Assembly: GCA_002373775.1 (NCBI GenBank)
Contig: DFJW01000060.1
Coordinates: 1 to 11,463 of the forward strand
From: Ruminococcus flavefaciens
GTDB lineage: Bacteria; Bacillota; Clostridia; Oscillospirales; Ruminococcaceae
DNA length: 11,463 nt
Direction of reading: 5' to 3'
Of the stretch, positions 5,931 through 11,463 are shown piece by piece (position 1 is the first letter of the stretch; every line of letters begins with the position of its first letter). The translations under genes were made by a program, and so were the position numbers. The notes below the pieces were generated by a model that was not told where the DNA came from, did not search any database, and saw nothing but the letters and a program-made list of their open reading frames with translations.

Positions 5931-7661
5931 TCAGCTGCCTGCGCTGATGAGCATATCGTAGGTCACGCCGTATTTTTCTGCAATATCCTTTGCGTAGGAC
6001 GAACCTTCCGGCTGTGCCGCCACCACCTTGAATGAGCGTCTGCCGTCCTCAGTGCGCATGACAAGTGAGGCTGCTCCTGCTCTGCCGCTTTCACGGGTGA
6101 GTTCCCCGGCATCTGCTCCCAGCTTGTGCATGTGGGTATTGTAGATCGTCCGCACGCCCTTGTTCAAGAGCGCTTTTACGGAATCTCTCGCGATGTAGTA
6201 GCCTTCCTCAAAGGAAGTTGTGGAGAAGGTCTCGTTAAGCAGCAGCAGGCTCCTGCCTGTGGACTGAGCGAACAGTTCCCTGAAACGGACACATTCCTCG
6301 CCCAGTCTTCCCAGATCCATTGTCTTGTCCTCATCTGCCGGAAAATGGGTGTAGATGCAGTCGCAGGGAACATAGCGGAAGCTCTCTGCCGGAACGAAAA
6401 GTCCTCCCTGTGCCAGAACGAAAAGCTGACCTGCCGCCTGTGTAATGGTCGTCTTTCCGCCGCGGTTTGCTCCGGTGAGGATGTAAACAGTCCGCTTCTG
6501 ATCGAAGGTAAGATCGTTGGGCACTATCTCGCTGACATTTTCCATGGTCATAGCCAGCTTCAGATTGTAGAATCCCTTCGCTTCCGCAGAGACCGCGTCT
6601 TCAGCTATCGGCTGAGCTTCGCAGAATACACAGCCCTTCTCCATAAGACCGCTGATGAATTCCGCACATCTGATATAATATACGAACTCCGGCACCAGTC
6701 CGGAAACATTTACGATCGCTGTATTGGCATACTTTGTCAGCGTATCCCTCAGCTTCTTCACAAGGGAACCGAGCATCTTGTTCACCGCTGCATCAAGGTA
6801 GACAGTCGAATTTGCGGATGCTTCATCATTCATGGTATTCACGACTGTTGACCGCATGCTGCCGTCCACAAAAGGCGTATTGCGGACCGCTGTGATACCT
6901 CCCAGCTTTTCAATAAATGCCCGGGCACCTGAATTGTTCTCCCTGTCTATCAGCTGGTAGTGCATATCGCCGTCCCAGTCCGAGGTATCGTTCAGTTTGT
7001 CTCTGGATGCGATAGCGTCGGCAAAACTGCTGACGATGCCGGACTTTCTGAACGGCTTCCGGTTCACGGATACCAGTCCTACGCTGACGGCTTCAAAGCG
7101 TTCGTTTACATTGACGCCGAGAGTGACGCTCTGCACGTCAGATGCCTTTATTTTCAGTGCGGCGATGTCTGCTTTCATTTCGGCAAAGTATGCGTCATCG
7201 TAAAGCTCTCCAATGTACTCCCTCAGCGATATCAGTCCTTCAGAGCTTATCCTTTCGTCGGAAAGGCAGTCCCTCATGGTCTCGACTGTCTTTATGTAGC
7301 TGTCCAGCTCGTCAAGACGGTGGAACAGATGCCACAATCCAAGCTCTTCATCGGTGGTCTTGTGCATCGTGGAAAAGTCCTTCATGAACTGTATCTTGTC
7401 GAACATCTCCAGCATCGTCTTTCTCAGCTCCGGAAGACGGAAAATATCCCCGAAGATCTGCTGACGGTATAAGGCTACATCAGCGTCATCCGTGATCTGC
7501 GAAAGTACATTCGTTATCATGCGGCGTTCCTTTGCGTCTCCTGATAATGCCTGACAGAACGCCTCCAGCCCGAGGTCGTGCATCACCTGCTCCGGGAGCC
7601 TGCGGTATCCGGCATCTTTTCCGGCTGGGTGCATCAGGCTGAATCCGGCGTGTTTATCCAT
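5931..7661 (-). CDS. MutS-like ATPase (standalone MutS C-terminal ATPase-domain protein)
   Basis: A 576-residue protein with the MutS-type ABC ATPase at its C-terminus. Walker A is GANRGGKTT at 397-405, a Q-loop/signature region follows around LGRLGEECVRFREL, Walker B is SLLLLNETFSTTS at 471-483, and the H-loop is NTHMH with His510. Residues 1-390 are helix-rich and resemble the MutS core/clamp, without the N-terminal mismatch-reading domain of true MutS (usually about 850 residues). Asn476 stands where Walker B normally has Asp, with Glu477 kept; I recall this NE form from a Firmicutes subgroup of MutS-related ATPases. It is therefore unlikely to be the housekeeping mismatch-repair MutS. I chose the ATG at 7661, with GAGGTG 5 bases before it; a GTG at 7676 overlapping the upstream stop is the alternative. 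It is co-transcribed with the AraC-type gene, 11 bases downstream of it. Confidence 0.85.
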   Translation of the reverse strand: MDKHAGFSLMHPAGKDAGYRRLPEQVMHDLGLEAFCQALSGDAKERRMITNVLSQITDDADVALYRQQIFGDIFRLPELRKTMLEMFDKIQFMKDFSTMHKTTDEELGLWHLFHRLDELDSYIKTVETMRDCLSDERISSEGLISLREYIGELYDDAYFAEMKADIAALKIKASDVQSVTLGVNVNERFEAVSVGLVSVNRKPFRKSGIVSSFADAIASRDKLNDTSDWDGDMHYQLIDRENNSGARAFIEKLGGITAVRNTPFVDGSMRSTVVNTMNDEASANSTVYLDAAVNKMLGSLVKKLRDTLTKYANTAIVNVSGLVPEFVYYIRCAEFISGLMEKGCVFCEAQPIAEDAVSAEAKGFYNLKLAMTMENVSEIVPNDLTFDQKRTVYILTGANRGGKTTITQAAGQLFVLAQGGLFVPAESFRYVPCDCIYTHFPADEDKTMDLGRLGEECVRFRELFAQSTGRSLLLLNETFSTTSFEEGYYIARDSVKALLNKGVRTIYNTHMHKLGADAGELTRESGRAGAASLVMRTEDGRRSFKVVAAQPEGSSYAKDIAEKYGVTYDMLISAGS

Positions 7662-7672
7662 GCTATCACCTC

Positions 7673-8506
7673 TCACAGTTTTTTCAGTGGTATCCAGATA
7701 TAGCTGACCGTGTCGGCAGGATCTTCCGCCGGCGGCAGGTACAGTTCCAGTGAGTAATTGCCTGCCAGTTCATATCCCTGTAAAGCCGGCAGCCATTCCG
7801 ACCATATCTGCGTGTTGACTTTCTGCAAACTTTCCGGCAGCGGTCCTCTGCACTGGAATTGTGCCCAAAGTCCGCCGGGTATCTGAAATACCTCGCAGTC
7901 CTCCGGTATCTCATCCCACGGCATGTACAGGTCCGCTATCCAGTAGTAAAAGTTCCTTCCGTCCATGTCAGTGCTTATACCGAACATGCCCTTCAAGCCT
8001 TTCGTGTCCGACATCCACTCGTTCCAGAATTCCGGGACCTCTTTGTAGTTCGTCTCGGTGTTGAATCTCTTTTTGATGCCGATAACTGTAAACGGCGCCT
8101 TTTCTACGATGTTGTAATCCAGCATATTTCCGCCCTCCAATGTGATCTTGATATGCAGCGGAGCAAAGGAACGCAGGTTCACACCTGTCCCTCTTGCCTG
8201 TGCCGGTGAGATACCGTGAAAGCGCTGGAAGGCTTTTGCAAAGCTGTCCGGAGAATCATAGCCGTACTTCACGGCAATGTCTATCACCTTGCGTTCGGAA
8301 CAAGCCAGTTCCTGAGCCGCCAGCGTCATGCGGCGGGCACGGATGTACTCGCCTACCGTCATACCGCACATAGCTCCGAAGATGCGCTGATAATAGAACG
8401 AAGACAGTGCAGCTTCGGCTGCGATGTCCTCAATATCAAGCGTACCGGAAAGGTTTTCCTCGATGTACTCGATCGACTTCTGGAATCCGTCTATCCAACC
8501 TTGCAT
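7673..8506 (-). CDS. AraC-family regulator with GyrI-like effector-binding domain
   Basis: A 277-residue protein. Residues about 5-108 are the two-helix-turn-helix AraC DNA-binding domain, seen in DIEDIAAEAALSSFYYQRIF and IDIAVKYGYDSPDSFAKAFQ, ending in the usual FHGISPAQAR. Residues about 128-277 match the GyrI-like/SOUL-type small-molecule-binding fold, with VIGIKKRFNTE at its start and WEEWLP-like WSEWLPAL near the end. Proteins with this layout (Rob, BmrR-like effector domains) sense amphipathic or drug-like molecules and act as transcription activators. I chose ATG 8506 because members start at this Met-x-x-Trp; longer starts add only an unconserved 16-residue tail. The ribosome site is weak (GTGGTGA). 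It is first in an operon with the MutS-like ATPase, an unusual partner, so the regulator may control the operon itself. Confidence 0.9.
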   Translation of the reverse strand: MQGWIDGFQKSIEYIEENLSGTLDIEDIAAEAALSSFYYQRIFGAMCGMTVGEYIRARRMTLAAQELACSERKVIDIAVKYGYDSPDSFAKAFQRFHGISPAQARGTGVNLRSFAPLHIKITLEGGNMLDYNIVEKAPFTVIGIKKRFNTETNYKEVPEFWNEWMSDTKGLKGMFGISTDMDGRNFYYWIADLYMPWDEIPEDCEVFQIPGGLWAQFQCRGPLPESLQKVNTQIWSEWLPALQGYELAGNYSLELYLPPAEDPADTVSYIWIPLKKL

Positions 8507-8534
8507 CACGTTCACCACTTTCCGCTGTAACATC

Positions 8535-8543
8535 AGTATACCA
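8535..8543 (-). promoter_or_regulatory. Possible extended -10 close to the AraC-type gene
   Basis: On the minus strand TGG directly followed by TATACT (8543-8535) fits the TGn extended -10 form, about 30 bases before the ATG at 8506. No good -35 is seen at 16-18 bases. It would be a second start, weaker in support than the promoter at 8629-8657. Confidence 0.25.
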
Positions 8544-8628
8544 CATCCCGGCATATCGTACCCGACAATTTGTGCTTTCTTTGTCCGGGTGACAGAACAG
8601 AGTCCCGACTTACAGCCTTACTATCATT

Positions 8629-8657
8629 ATTATACTTGACTCACCTTCAAAAGTCAA
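8629..8657 (-). promoter_or_regulatory. Sigma-A-type promoter of the AraC/MutS-like operon
   Basis: On the minus strand TTGACT (8657-8652), a 17-base spacer and a perfect TATAAT (8634-8629). Transcription would begin near 8622, giving a leader of roughly 115 bases before the AraC-type ATG. TTGACT and AGTCAA (8637-8642 with 8652-8657) form an inverted repeat spanning the -35 box and spacer, a possible operator site. Confidence 0.8.
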
Positions 8658-8769
8658 TCCTGCCGGAGCAGAATGATACCGGGCAGAAGTTCGGTGAGCC
8701 GTTGCAGCAATATGTGAACAAATTGTAAATATCCGGTGAATAAATTGACAAAATATCGTTGTTTTAAAT

Positions 8770-8806
8770 AAGCCTGTATCCCGGAAATTTCCCGGAATAC
8801 AGGCTT
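8770..8806 (-). terminator. Hairpin terminator after ECF module 2
   Basis: AAGCCTGTAT at 8770-8779 pairs with ATACAGGCTT at 8797-8806, and CCGG (8781-8784) pairs with CCGG (8792-8795) inside, apart from small mismatches, around an A/T loop. It lies 7 bases past the anti-sigma stop. The minus-strand tail is ATTTAAAAC, a weak T-run, so I infer termination mainly from position and the long stem. The rest of the 8555-8813 gap holds the AraC operon promoter and nothing else I can support. Confidence 0.6.
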
Positions 8807-8813
8807 TGTCGCT

Positions 8814-9881
8814 TTAATAATCAACTTCTACATCTTTCTGCTGGATACGCCAATCATCGGCTGCCTCGTCGAATACTATCTTAAATGTTACTTCACCGTG
8901 CATCTCACCGTACATATCGTTTGCTGTGTTATTAAACTTTCTTTTAAGGGTGAAAGATGTTTCGGTCACATCGGATATTTCCACCTGATCGTCTGACCAG
9001 TGATTATCCTTTATATAATCATTATAGAGAGTTTTCTGGTATAATTCGCCTTCGTACATGATGTAGGTATATGCACGGTCAAGTTTGCCGTCAGCAGGAA
9101 GAGTATCTGCTGTAAATGAAGGTCCGAACAATTCATTGTTGTGTGTATATTCAGCATTGACAGAATAGAACGGATCATAATCAGCACTGAAATAAGTGTA
9201 GTACAGTTCCTTCAGACCGTCAATGGACTTATCGGCAAGTCTTTCATCCGTATTCTTATTGTACACCAGTTCTGTATCATTTGTCCAGCCGTCATACTGC
9301 ATCGTGTAGCTGAACTTCAGGCTGCTGGCATCGTCATAGTCCGCCTCTGTACGTGAACTGATATCAAAGAAGCACTCATAATCCCAATAGTTATCAGTGA
9401 GCTTATGTGCAGTTTCTTCAGGTGTCGGGGTATTATCCACGGGAGCTTCCGTAGTATTTTCAACAGGAGCAGTAGTTGTGGCAATGCTTGTTTCTGTGGA
9501 TGATTCAGCAGTTGTAACTGTGCTTGTTGTCACAGGAGTATCAGAAGTAACTTCTGTCTCCGATGATGAACTTGCAGCCGGAGCTGTCTTCTTCATGTTT
9601 TTGAGCAGATAGTTTCCTCCACCGATGCCGCCTGCGATCAAAGCAACTGCTGCTGCCATGCCTGCGAACTTTGTCCATACCGGACGGGAGTATTTTTCTA
9701 CGCCGTGTACGCTGCTGTTGTTTTCCTCATTTGCATTATTAGTTGTATTCATTTTTTCCTTAGTCATATTAAACATCCTTTCTCTGGCGGAATCTGACAG
9801 GGACGGGTACTCTTCAGCTATTCTGTTTGCAGTTTCAAGGTCAATGTCGAATCCATTGAACATTTCATCTTTCTTATTCAT
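8814..9881 (-). CDS. Membrane-spanning anti-sigma/sensor partner of ECF copy 2
   Basis: A 355-residue predicted single-pass protein. Residues 1-70 are cytosolic and charged, with a helix (TANRIAEEYPSLSDSARERM) resembling the one in the paralogue at 1808-2740. The segment VHGVEKYSRPVWTK just before the membrane matches the V.GVE......WTK of that paralogue. The span is about 71-93 (Ala/Gly-rich). Residues 100-158 are a Ser/Thr-rich outer stalk (TTSTVTTAESSTETSIATTT). Residues about 160-355 form an acidic, aromatic-rich domain ending in VTFKIVFDEAADDWRIQQKDVEVDY. This outer domain does not resemble that of the first module. Its ribosome site, TAAGGAGGG, overlaps the sigma stop codon. By context it should hold the sigma factor at the membrane and release it on an outside cue. 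I do not recognise the outer domain, and no zinc-binding motif is present. Confidence 0.75.
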   Translation of the reverse strand: MNKKDEMFNGFDIDLETANRIAEEYPSLSDSARERMFNMTKEKMNTTNNANEENNSSVHGVEKYSRPVWTKFAGMAAAVALIAGGIGGGNYLLKNMKKTAPAASSSSETEVTSDTPVTTSTVTTAESSTETSIATTTAPVENTTEAPVDNTPTPEETAHKLTDNYWDYECFFDISSRTEADYDDASSLKFSYTMQYDGWTNDTELVYNKNTDERLADKSIDGLKELYYTYFSADYDPFYSVNAEYTHNNELFGPSFTADTLPADGKLDRAYTYIMYEGELYQKTLYNDYIKDNHWSDDQVEISDVTETSFTLKRKFNNTANDMYGEMHGEVTFKIVFDEAADDWRIQQKDVEVDY

Positions 9882-9893
9882 ACATATCCCTCC

Positions 9894-10460
9894 TTAATAA
9901 TTTATGCCGACTTCACAAAGCATCTGTTTCAGCTTCTGTCTTGCCCGGATGCTTCGTTTCTGTACTGCGGCTGCTGTCATTGAGACAGCTTTGCCTATTT
10001 CCGATACGGTCATATTGTAATAGTACTGTTTGATAATTATCGACGTGTCAGGTTCGCCCAATTCTTTTATTTTGTTATACAGGATGGAATTGCGCTCTGA
10101 CATCTCAGCAGATTCGATTATGCTTTCTCCGGACGCTATCTCTCCGACACCCTCTTCTTCGGAAGATATCGTTCTGTACGCTTTTGCGCTTAGTTTTCTG
10201 TACATATCTATCGCCTTGCGTTTAGCGATGACTCCGATGAACCATTTCAGGTCACCTTCACGCTCACCAAGATCATCCATTTTTTTGAATACTTCCGTAA
10301 AAACGTCACTCACACATTCCTCAATATCTTCCGCAGTACCGCAGCTTTTAAGTTTAGTTGCTGCTATGATGTATACATAATTGCAGTATTCATCGAAAAT
10401 TGCTCTCATGCACTCTTCCCGGGACCTTTTCATGTGCTCCTTGAACTCCTGATCTGTCAT
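9894..10460 (-). CDS. ECF-family RNA polymerase sigma factor (copy 2)
   Basis: A 188-residue ECF sigma factor. Region 2 spans about 20-90 (EYCNYVYIIAATKLKSC, then GTAEDIEECVSDVFTEVF). Region 4 spans about 123-182 with the helix-turn-helix TVSEIGKAVSMTAAAVQKRS. It is a close paralogue of the protein at 1229-1795, with equal length, the same CGT.EDIEECVSDVF block and the same ELGEPD lead into region 4. I chose the ATG at 10460 rather than 10466: AGGAGG sits 7 bases before it but only 1 base before the earlier ATG, and this start makes both paralogues begin MT at the same place. The anti-sigma gene follows 12 bases after the stop. It probably controls its own operon through the shared upstream motif, but the regulon is unknown. 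Confidence 0.9.
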   Translation of the reverse strand: MTDQEFKEHMKRSREECMRAIFDEYCNYVYIIAATKLKSCGTAEDIEECVSDVFTEVFKKMDDLGEREGDLKWFIGVIAKRKAIDMYRKLSAKAYRTISSEEEGVGEIASGESIIESAEMSERNSILYNKIKELGEPDTSIIIKQYYYNMTVSEIGKAVSMTAAAVQKRSIRARQKLKQMLCEVGINY

Positions 10461-10493
10461 ATGCATTCCTCCTTATATTCAGTTCAGCGATCG

Positions 10494-10536
10494 CTTTCAT
10501 TCTATCAACTCGTACCTGCCGTAGCAAGTAGGACAT
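10494..10536 (-). promoter_or_regulatory. Probable promoter of the second ECF module (motif shared with the first)
   Basis: On the minus strand ATGTCCTACTT (10536-10526), 12 bases, ACGA (10513-10510), 9 bases, ATGAAAG (10500-10494), then CGATC. Block order and both spacings equal those upstream of the sigma gene at 1229. A sigma-A reading is also possible: TTGCTA (from 10527), 17 bases, TAGAAT overlapping ATGAAAG. The block ends 33 bases before the sigma start codon, and an A/T-rich tract lies upstream (10537-10566). Confidence 0.5.
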
Positions 10537-10606
10537 TTTTCTGAAAAAAATTCTGAAAATTTTTTCTGCCTCCTCCAGTACCGCCCTGTCAGGGGCGATA
10601 TGACCG

Positions 10607-10662
10607 AAAAACACCGCACAATGAACGCCGTTACATATGCACTGCGATCTGTGTGCGGTGTT
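10607..10662 (-). terminator. Long-loop hairpin after the small broken gene
   Basis: AACACCGCACA (10610-10620) and TGTGCGGTGTT (10652-10662) are a perfect 11-base inverted repeat around a 31-base spacer. On the minus strand the second arm runs into TTTTT (10611-10607), and the structure lies just past the stop at 10668, so a terminator role fits. The long loop is unusual, and the arm sequence also occurs inside the repeat at 148-191, so a mobile-element origin is possible. Confidence 0.55.
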
Positions 10663-10667
10663 ATCCG

Positions 10668-11058
10668 TTATCGTTCTGCACCAAAAGAACGTATAAACTC
10701 TATGATCGAAATTTCCGACTTCACTTCTCCTGCTATCGGATAAGTTTCCTTCATTGCCAAAGCAGCGTTATGCTCTTTCTCAGCGGCTGCCATATCCTGC
10801 TTATAGATCAGATAGTACGCATACATGATCCTTCTTTTGGCGATCTGCGTCTTGGATGAAGCTGATATGTAATTTTTGAGCGTCTTATCATAAAGCTCTT
10901 CTATCTCTTGTCCGTGGGCACCGTTCATGACTTTACAGAACAGTAATTCCGCTTTTGCTTCATATTCATATACACTTAAAAGCTCTCCGCTGGCAATAGC
11001 CTTTTCGATCAGTTTTTGTGCAGCCGGAAAATCTTTTAAGTTTCTTTTTTGCCTTCAT
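10668..11058 (-). pseudogene. Small helix-rich protein gene broken by a +1 frameshift in an A6 run
   Basis: A good start (ATG 11058-11056, AGGAG 7 bases before it) opens a frame MKAKKKLKRF that is soon unlike a real gene. From about 11042 the plus-one frame carries NLKDFPAAQKLIEKAIASGE, then LLSVYEYEAKAELLFCKVMN, and runs open to the stop at 10668. Removing one A from the A6 run (T6 at 11045-11050 on the given strand) joins both parts into one 129-residue protein, beginning MKAKRNLKDFPAAQKLIEKA. The product is charged and helical, with paired-helix character (KTQIAKRRIMYAYYLIYKQD, AAAEKEHNAALAMKE) like tetratricopeptide-type proteins; I do not know its function. The ATG at 10928 has no ribosome site, so an 86-residue version is unlikely. 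It may be a true mutation, a sequencing error or a length-variable run. Confidence 0.7.
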
Positions 11059-11107
11059 AACCGTTCTCCTGTTCATATCGTATTGGATCAGCAGATCATC
11101 ACTGAAT

Positions 11108-11136
11108 ATTATACCGCATTGCTGTGAGAAAGTCAA
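11108..11136 (-). promoter_or_regulatory. Sigma-A-type promoter of the small broken gene
   Basis: On the minus strand TTGACT (11136-11131), a 17-base spacer and a perfect TATAAT (11113-11108), with the start site near 11101 and a leader of about 43 bases to the ATG at 11058. Both boxes and the spacing equal those of the AraC-operon promoter. A strong, intact promoter suggests the gene behind it was broken only recently or is not truly broken. Confidence 0.8.
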
Positions 11137-11192
11137 TGACAGCCGCAGAAATCTCCGCAGAAGACGCAGCCGGCCTGCCGTCAGGCAGTTTA

Positions 11193-11238
11193 TAAAAAAA
11201 GCTCCCCGGAACTGCTCATAATAAACAGCTCCGGGGAG
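11193..11238 (-). terminator. Strong rho-independent terminator after the Hsp20 gene
   Basis: CTCCCCGGA (11201-11209) and TCCGGGGAG (11230-11238) are a perfect 9-base stem. CTG and CAG extend it inwards past one unpaired base on the left arm. On the minus strand it is followed by C and seven T (11199-11193). It lies 32 bases past the Hsp20 stop codon. Confidence 0.9.
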
Positions 11239-11269
11239 TATTAACCGGGGATATAAACTTAGCAAGGTA

Positions 11270-11463
11270 TTATCCCTCAATTGCGATATATTTGTGATCT
11301 TCAAGCTTCTTTGGCTCTGCCTTCGGTACGCTGATGTTAAGAACGCCGTCCTCGAATTTAGCCTTCACATCGGCATCCGCAACGGTATCACCGATATAGA
11401 AGCTCCTCTGCATTGCGCCGGCGTAACGTTCCTGACGTATCAGCTTGCCCTTCTTGGACTTTT
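11270..11463 (-). CDS. Hsp20/alpha-crystallin family small heat-shock protein (3' part)
   Basis: The last 63 or so codons of a gene that begins beyond the window. The reading frame gives RQERYAGAMQRSFYIGDTVA, then ADVKAKFEDGVLNISVPKAE, ending PKKLEDHKYIAIEG and a TAA at 11272-11270. The R.ER..G...R.F.I pattern and A.F.DGVL.I.VPK are the conserved end of the alpha-crystallin domain; the final IAIEG is the I-x-I type tail motif used in oligomer contacts. Small heat-shock proteins hold unfolding proteins in the cytoplasm without using ATP. A strong terminator follows, so the small gene downstream is transcribed separately. Promoter and N-terminus cannot be seen. Confidence 0.95.
   Translation of the reverse strand, partial: KSKKGKLIRQERYAGAMQRSFYIGDTVADADVKAKFEDGVLNISVPKAEPKKLEDHKYIAIEG

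Noticed and set aside
6126..6851. Plus-strand open frame of 241 codons within the MutS-like gene
   Set aside because: It is antisense to the Walker A and Walker B coding region, whose motifs fix the true frame. No start signals or recognisable domain were seen.
8747..8769. TTGACA on the plus strand after the AraC operon promoter
   Set aside because: No acceptable -10 at 16-18 bases, and it points straight into the hairpin at 8770-8806 with no plus-strand gene beyond.
10582..10597. CGCCC/GGGCG hairpin upstream of the second ECF module
   Set aside because: Only 5 base pairs and no adjacent T-run. It may be part of the leader or the region between hairpin and promoter, but no function can be supported.
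11045..11051. A AAA AAG heptamer, the classic slippery site for programmed -1 frameshifting, in the small broken gene
   Set aside because: The protein-like frame is plus-one relative to the ATG. A -1 shift here reads GAA ACT and then TAA at once, so programmed -1 frameshifting cannot make the product.
11174..11187. CTGCC/GGCAG small hairpin between the Hsp20 terminator and the small gene promoter
   Set aside because: A 5-base stem without a T-run on either strand. The nearby A/T run belongs to the strong Hsp20 terminator.
1..11463. CRISPR array, tRNA or rRNA, insertion sequence transposase, toxin-antitoxin or phage genes
   Set aside because: I read both strands for direct repeat arrays, cloverleaf-like sequences and transposase or phage motifs and saw none that I could support.

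Overview
The window looks like a chromosomal piece from a low-to-mid GC Clostridia member, most likely a gut or rumen Ruminococcus-type bacterium. This rests on family content and style only: ECF sigma genes with Thr/Ser/Pro-rich membrane partners, a WG-repeat secreted protein, strong AGGAGG ribosome sites and TTGACT-N17-TATAAT promoters. Species cannot be named from the sequence alone.

Left part (1-2800). A broken remnant of an AAA-ATPase-like gene lies on the minus strand at the left edge, followed by a small inverted repeat. A LysR-type regulator (210-1085, +) comes next. Then a two-gene ECF module (+): a sigma factor (1229-1795) and its probable membrane-bound anti-sigma/sensor (1808-2740). 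It ends at a strong hairpin terminator between convergent genes.

Middle part (2796-8660), all minus strand. A large exported protein (2796-5693) carries WG repeats, a class 3 lipase-like alpha/beta-hydrolase core and a C-terminal membrane anchor, behind its own good sigma-A-type promoter. Upstream of it is a two-gene operon read in the order AraC/GyrI-like regulator (7673-8506) then MutS-like ATPase (5931-7661). That operon has a near-consensus promoter at 8629-8657 and a hairpin terminator at 5879-5914.

Right part (8770-11463), all minus strand. A second ECF module, paralogous to the first and in the same gene order, consists of sigma (9894-10460) and a membrane anti-sigma/sensor (8814-9881). 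Next to it is a small helix-rich gene (10668-11058) broken by one extra base in an A6 run, with its own promoter. The 3' end of an Hsp20 gene with a strong terminator closes the window.

The most interesting structure is the pair of paralogous ECF modules about 8 kb apart, facing inwards. The two sigma proteins have equal length, and both ribosome sites at the sigma/anti-sigma junctions overlap the sigma stop codon. Upstream of both sigma genes is the same spaced motif (ATGTnnnACTT, 12 bases, ACGA, 9 bases, ATGAAAG), while the extracellular domains of the two partners are unlike each other. This suggests one signalling chassis reused with different sensors. Their targets, and whether the exported lipase between them is one, are not shown by the sequence.
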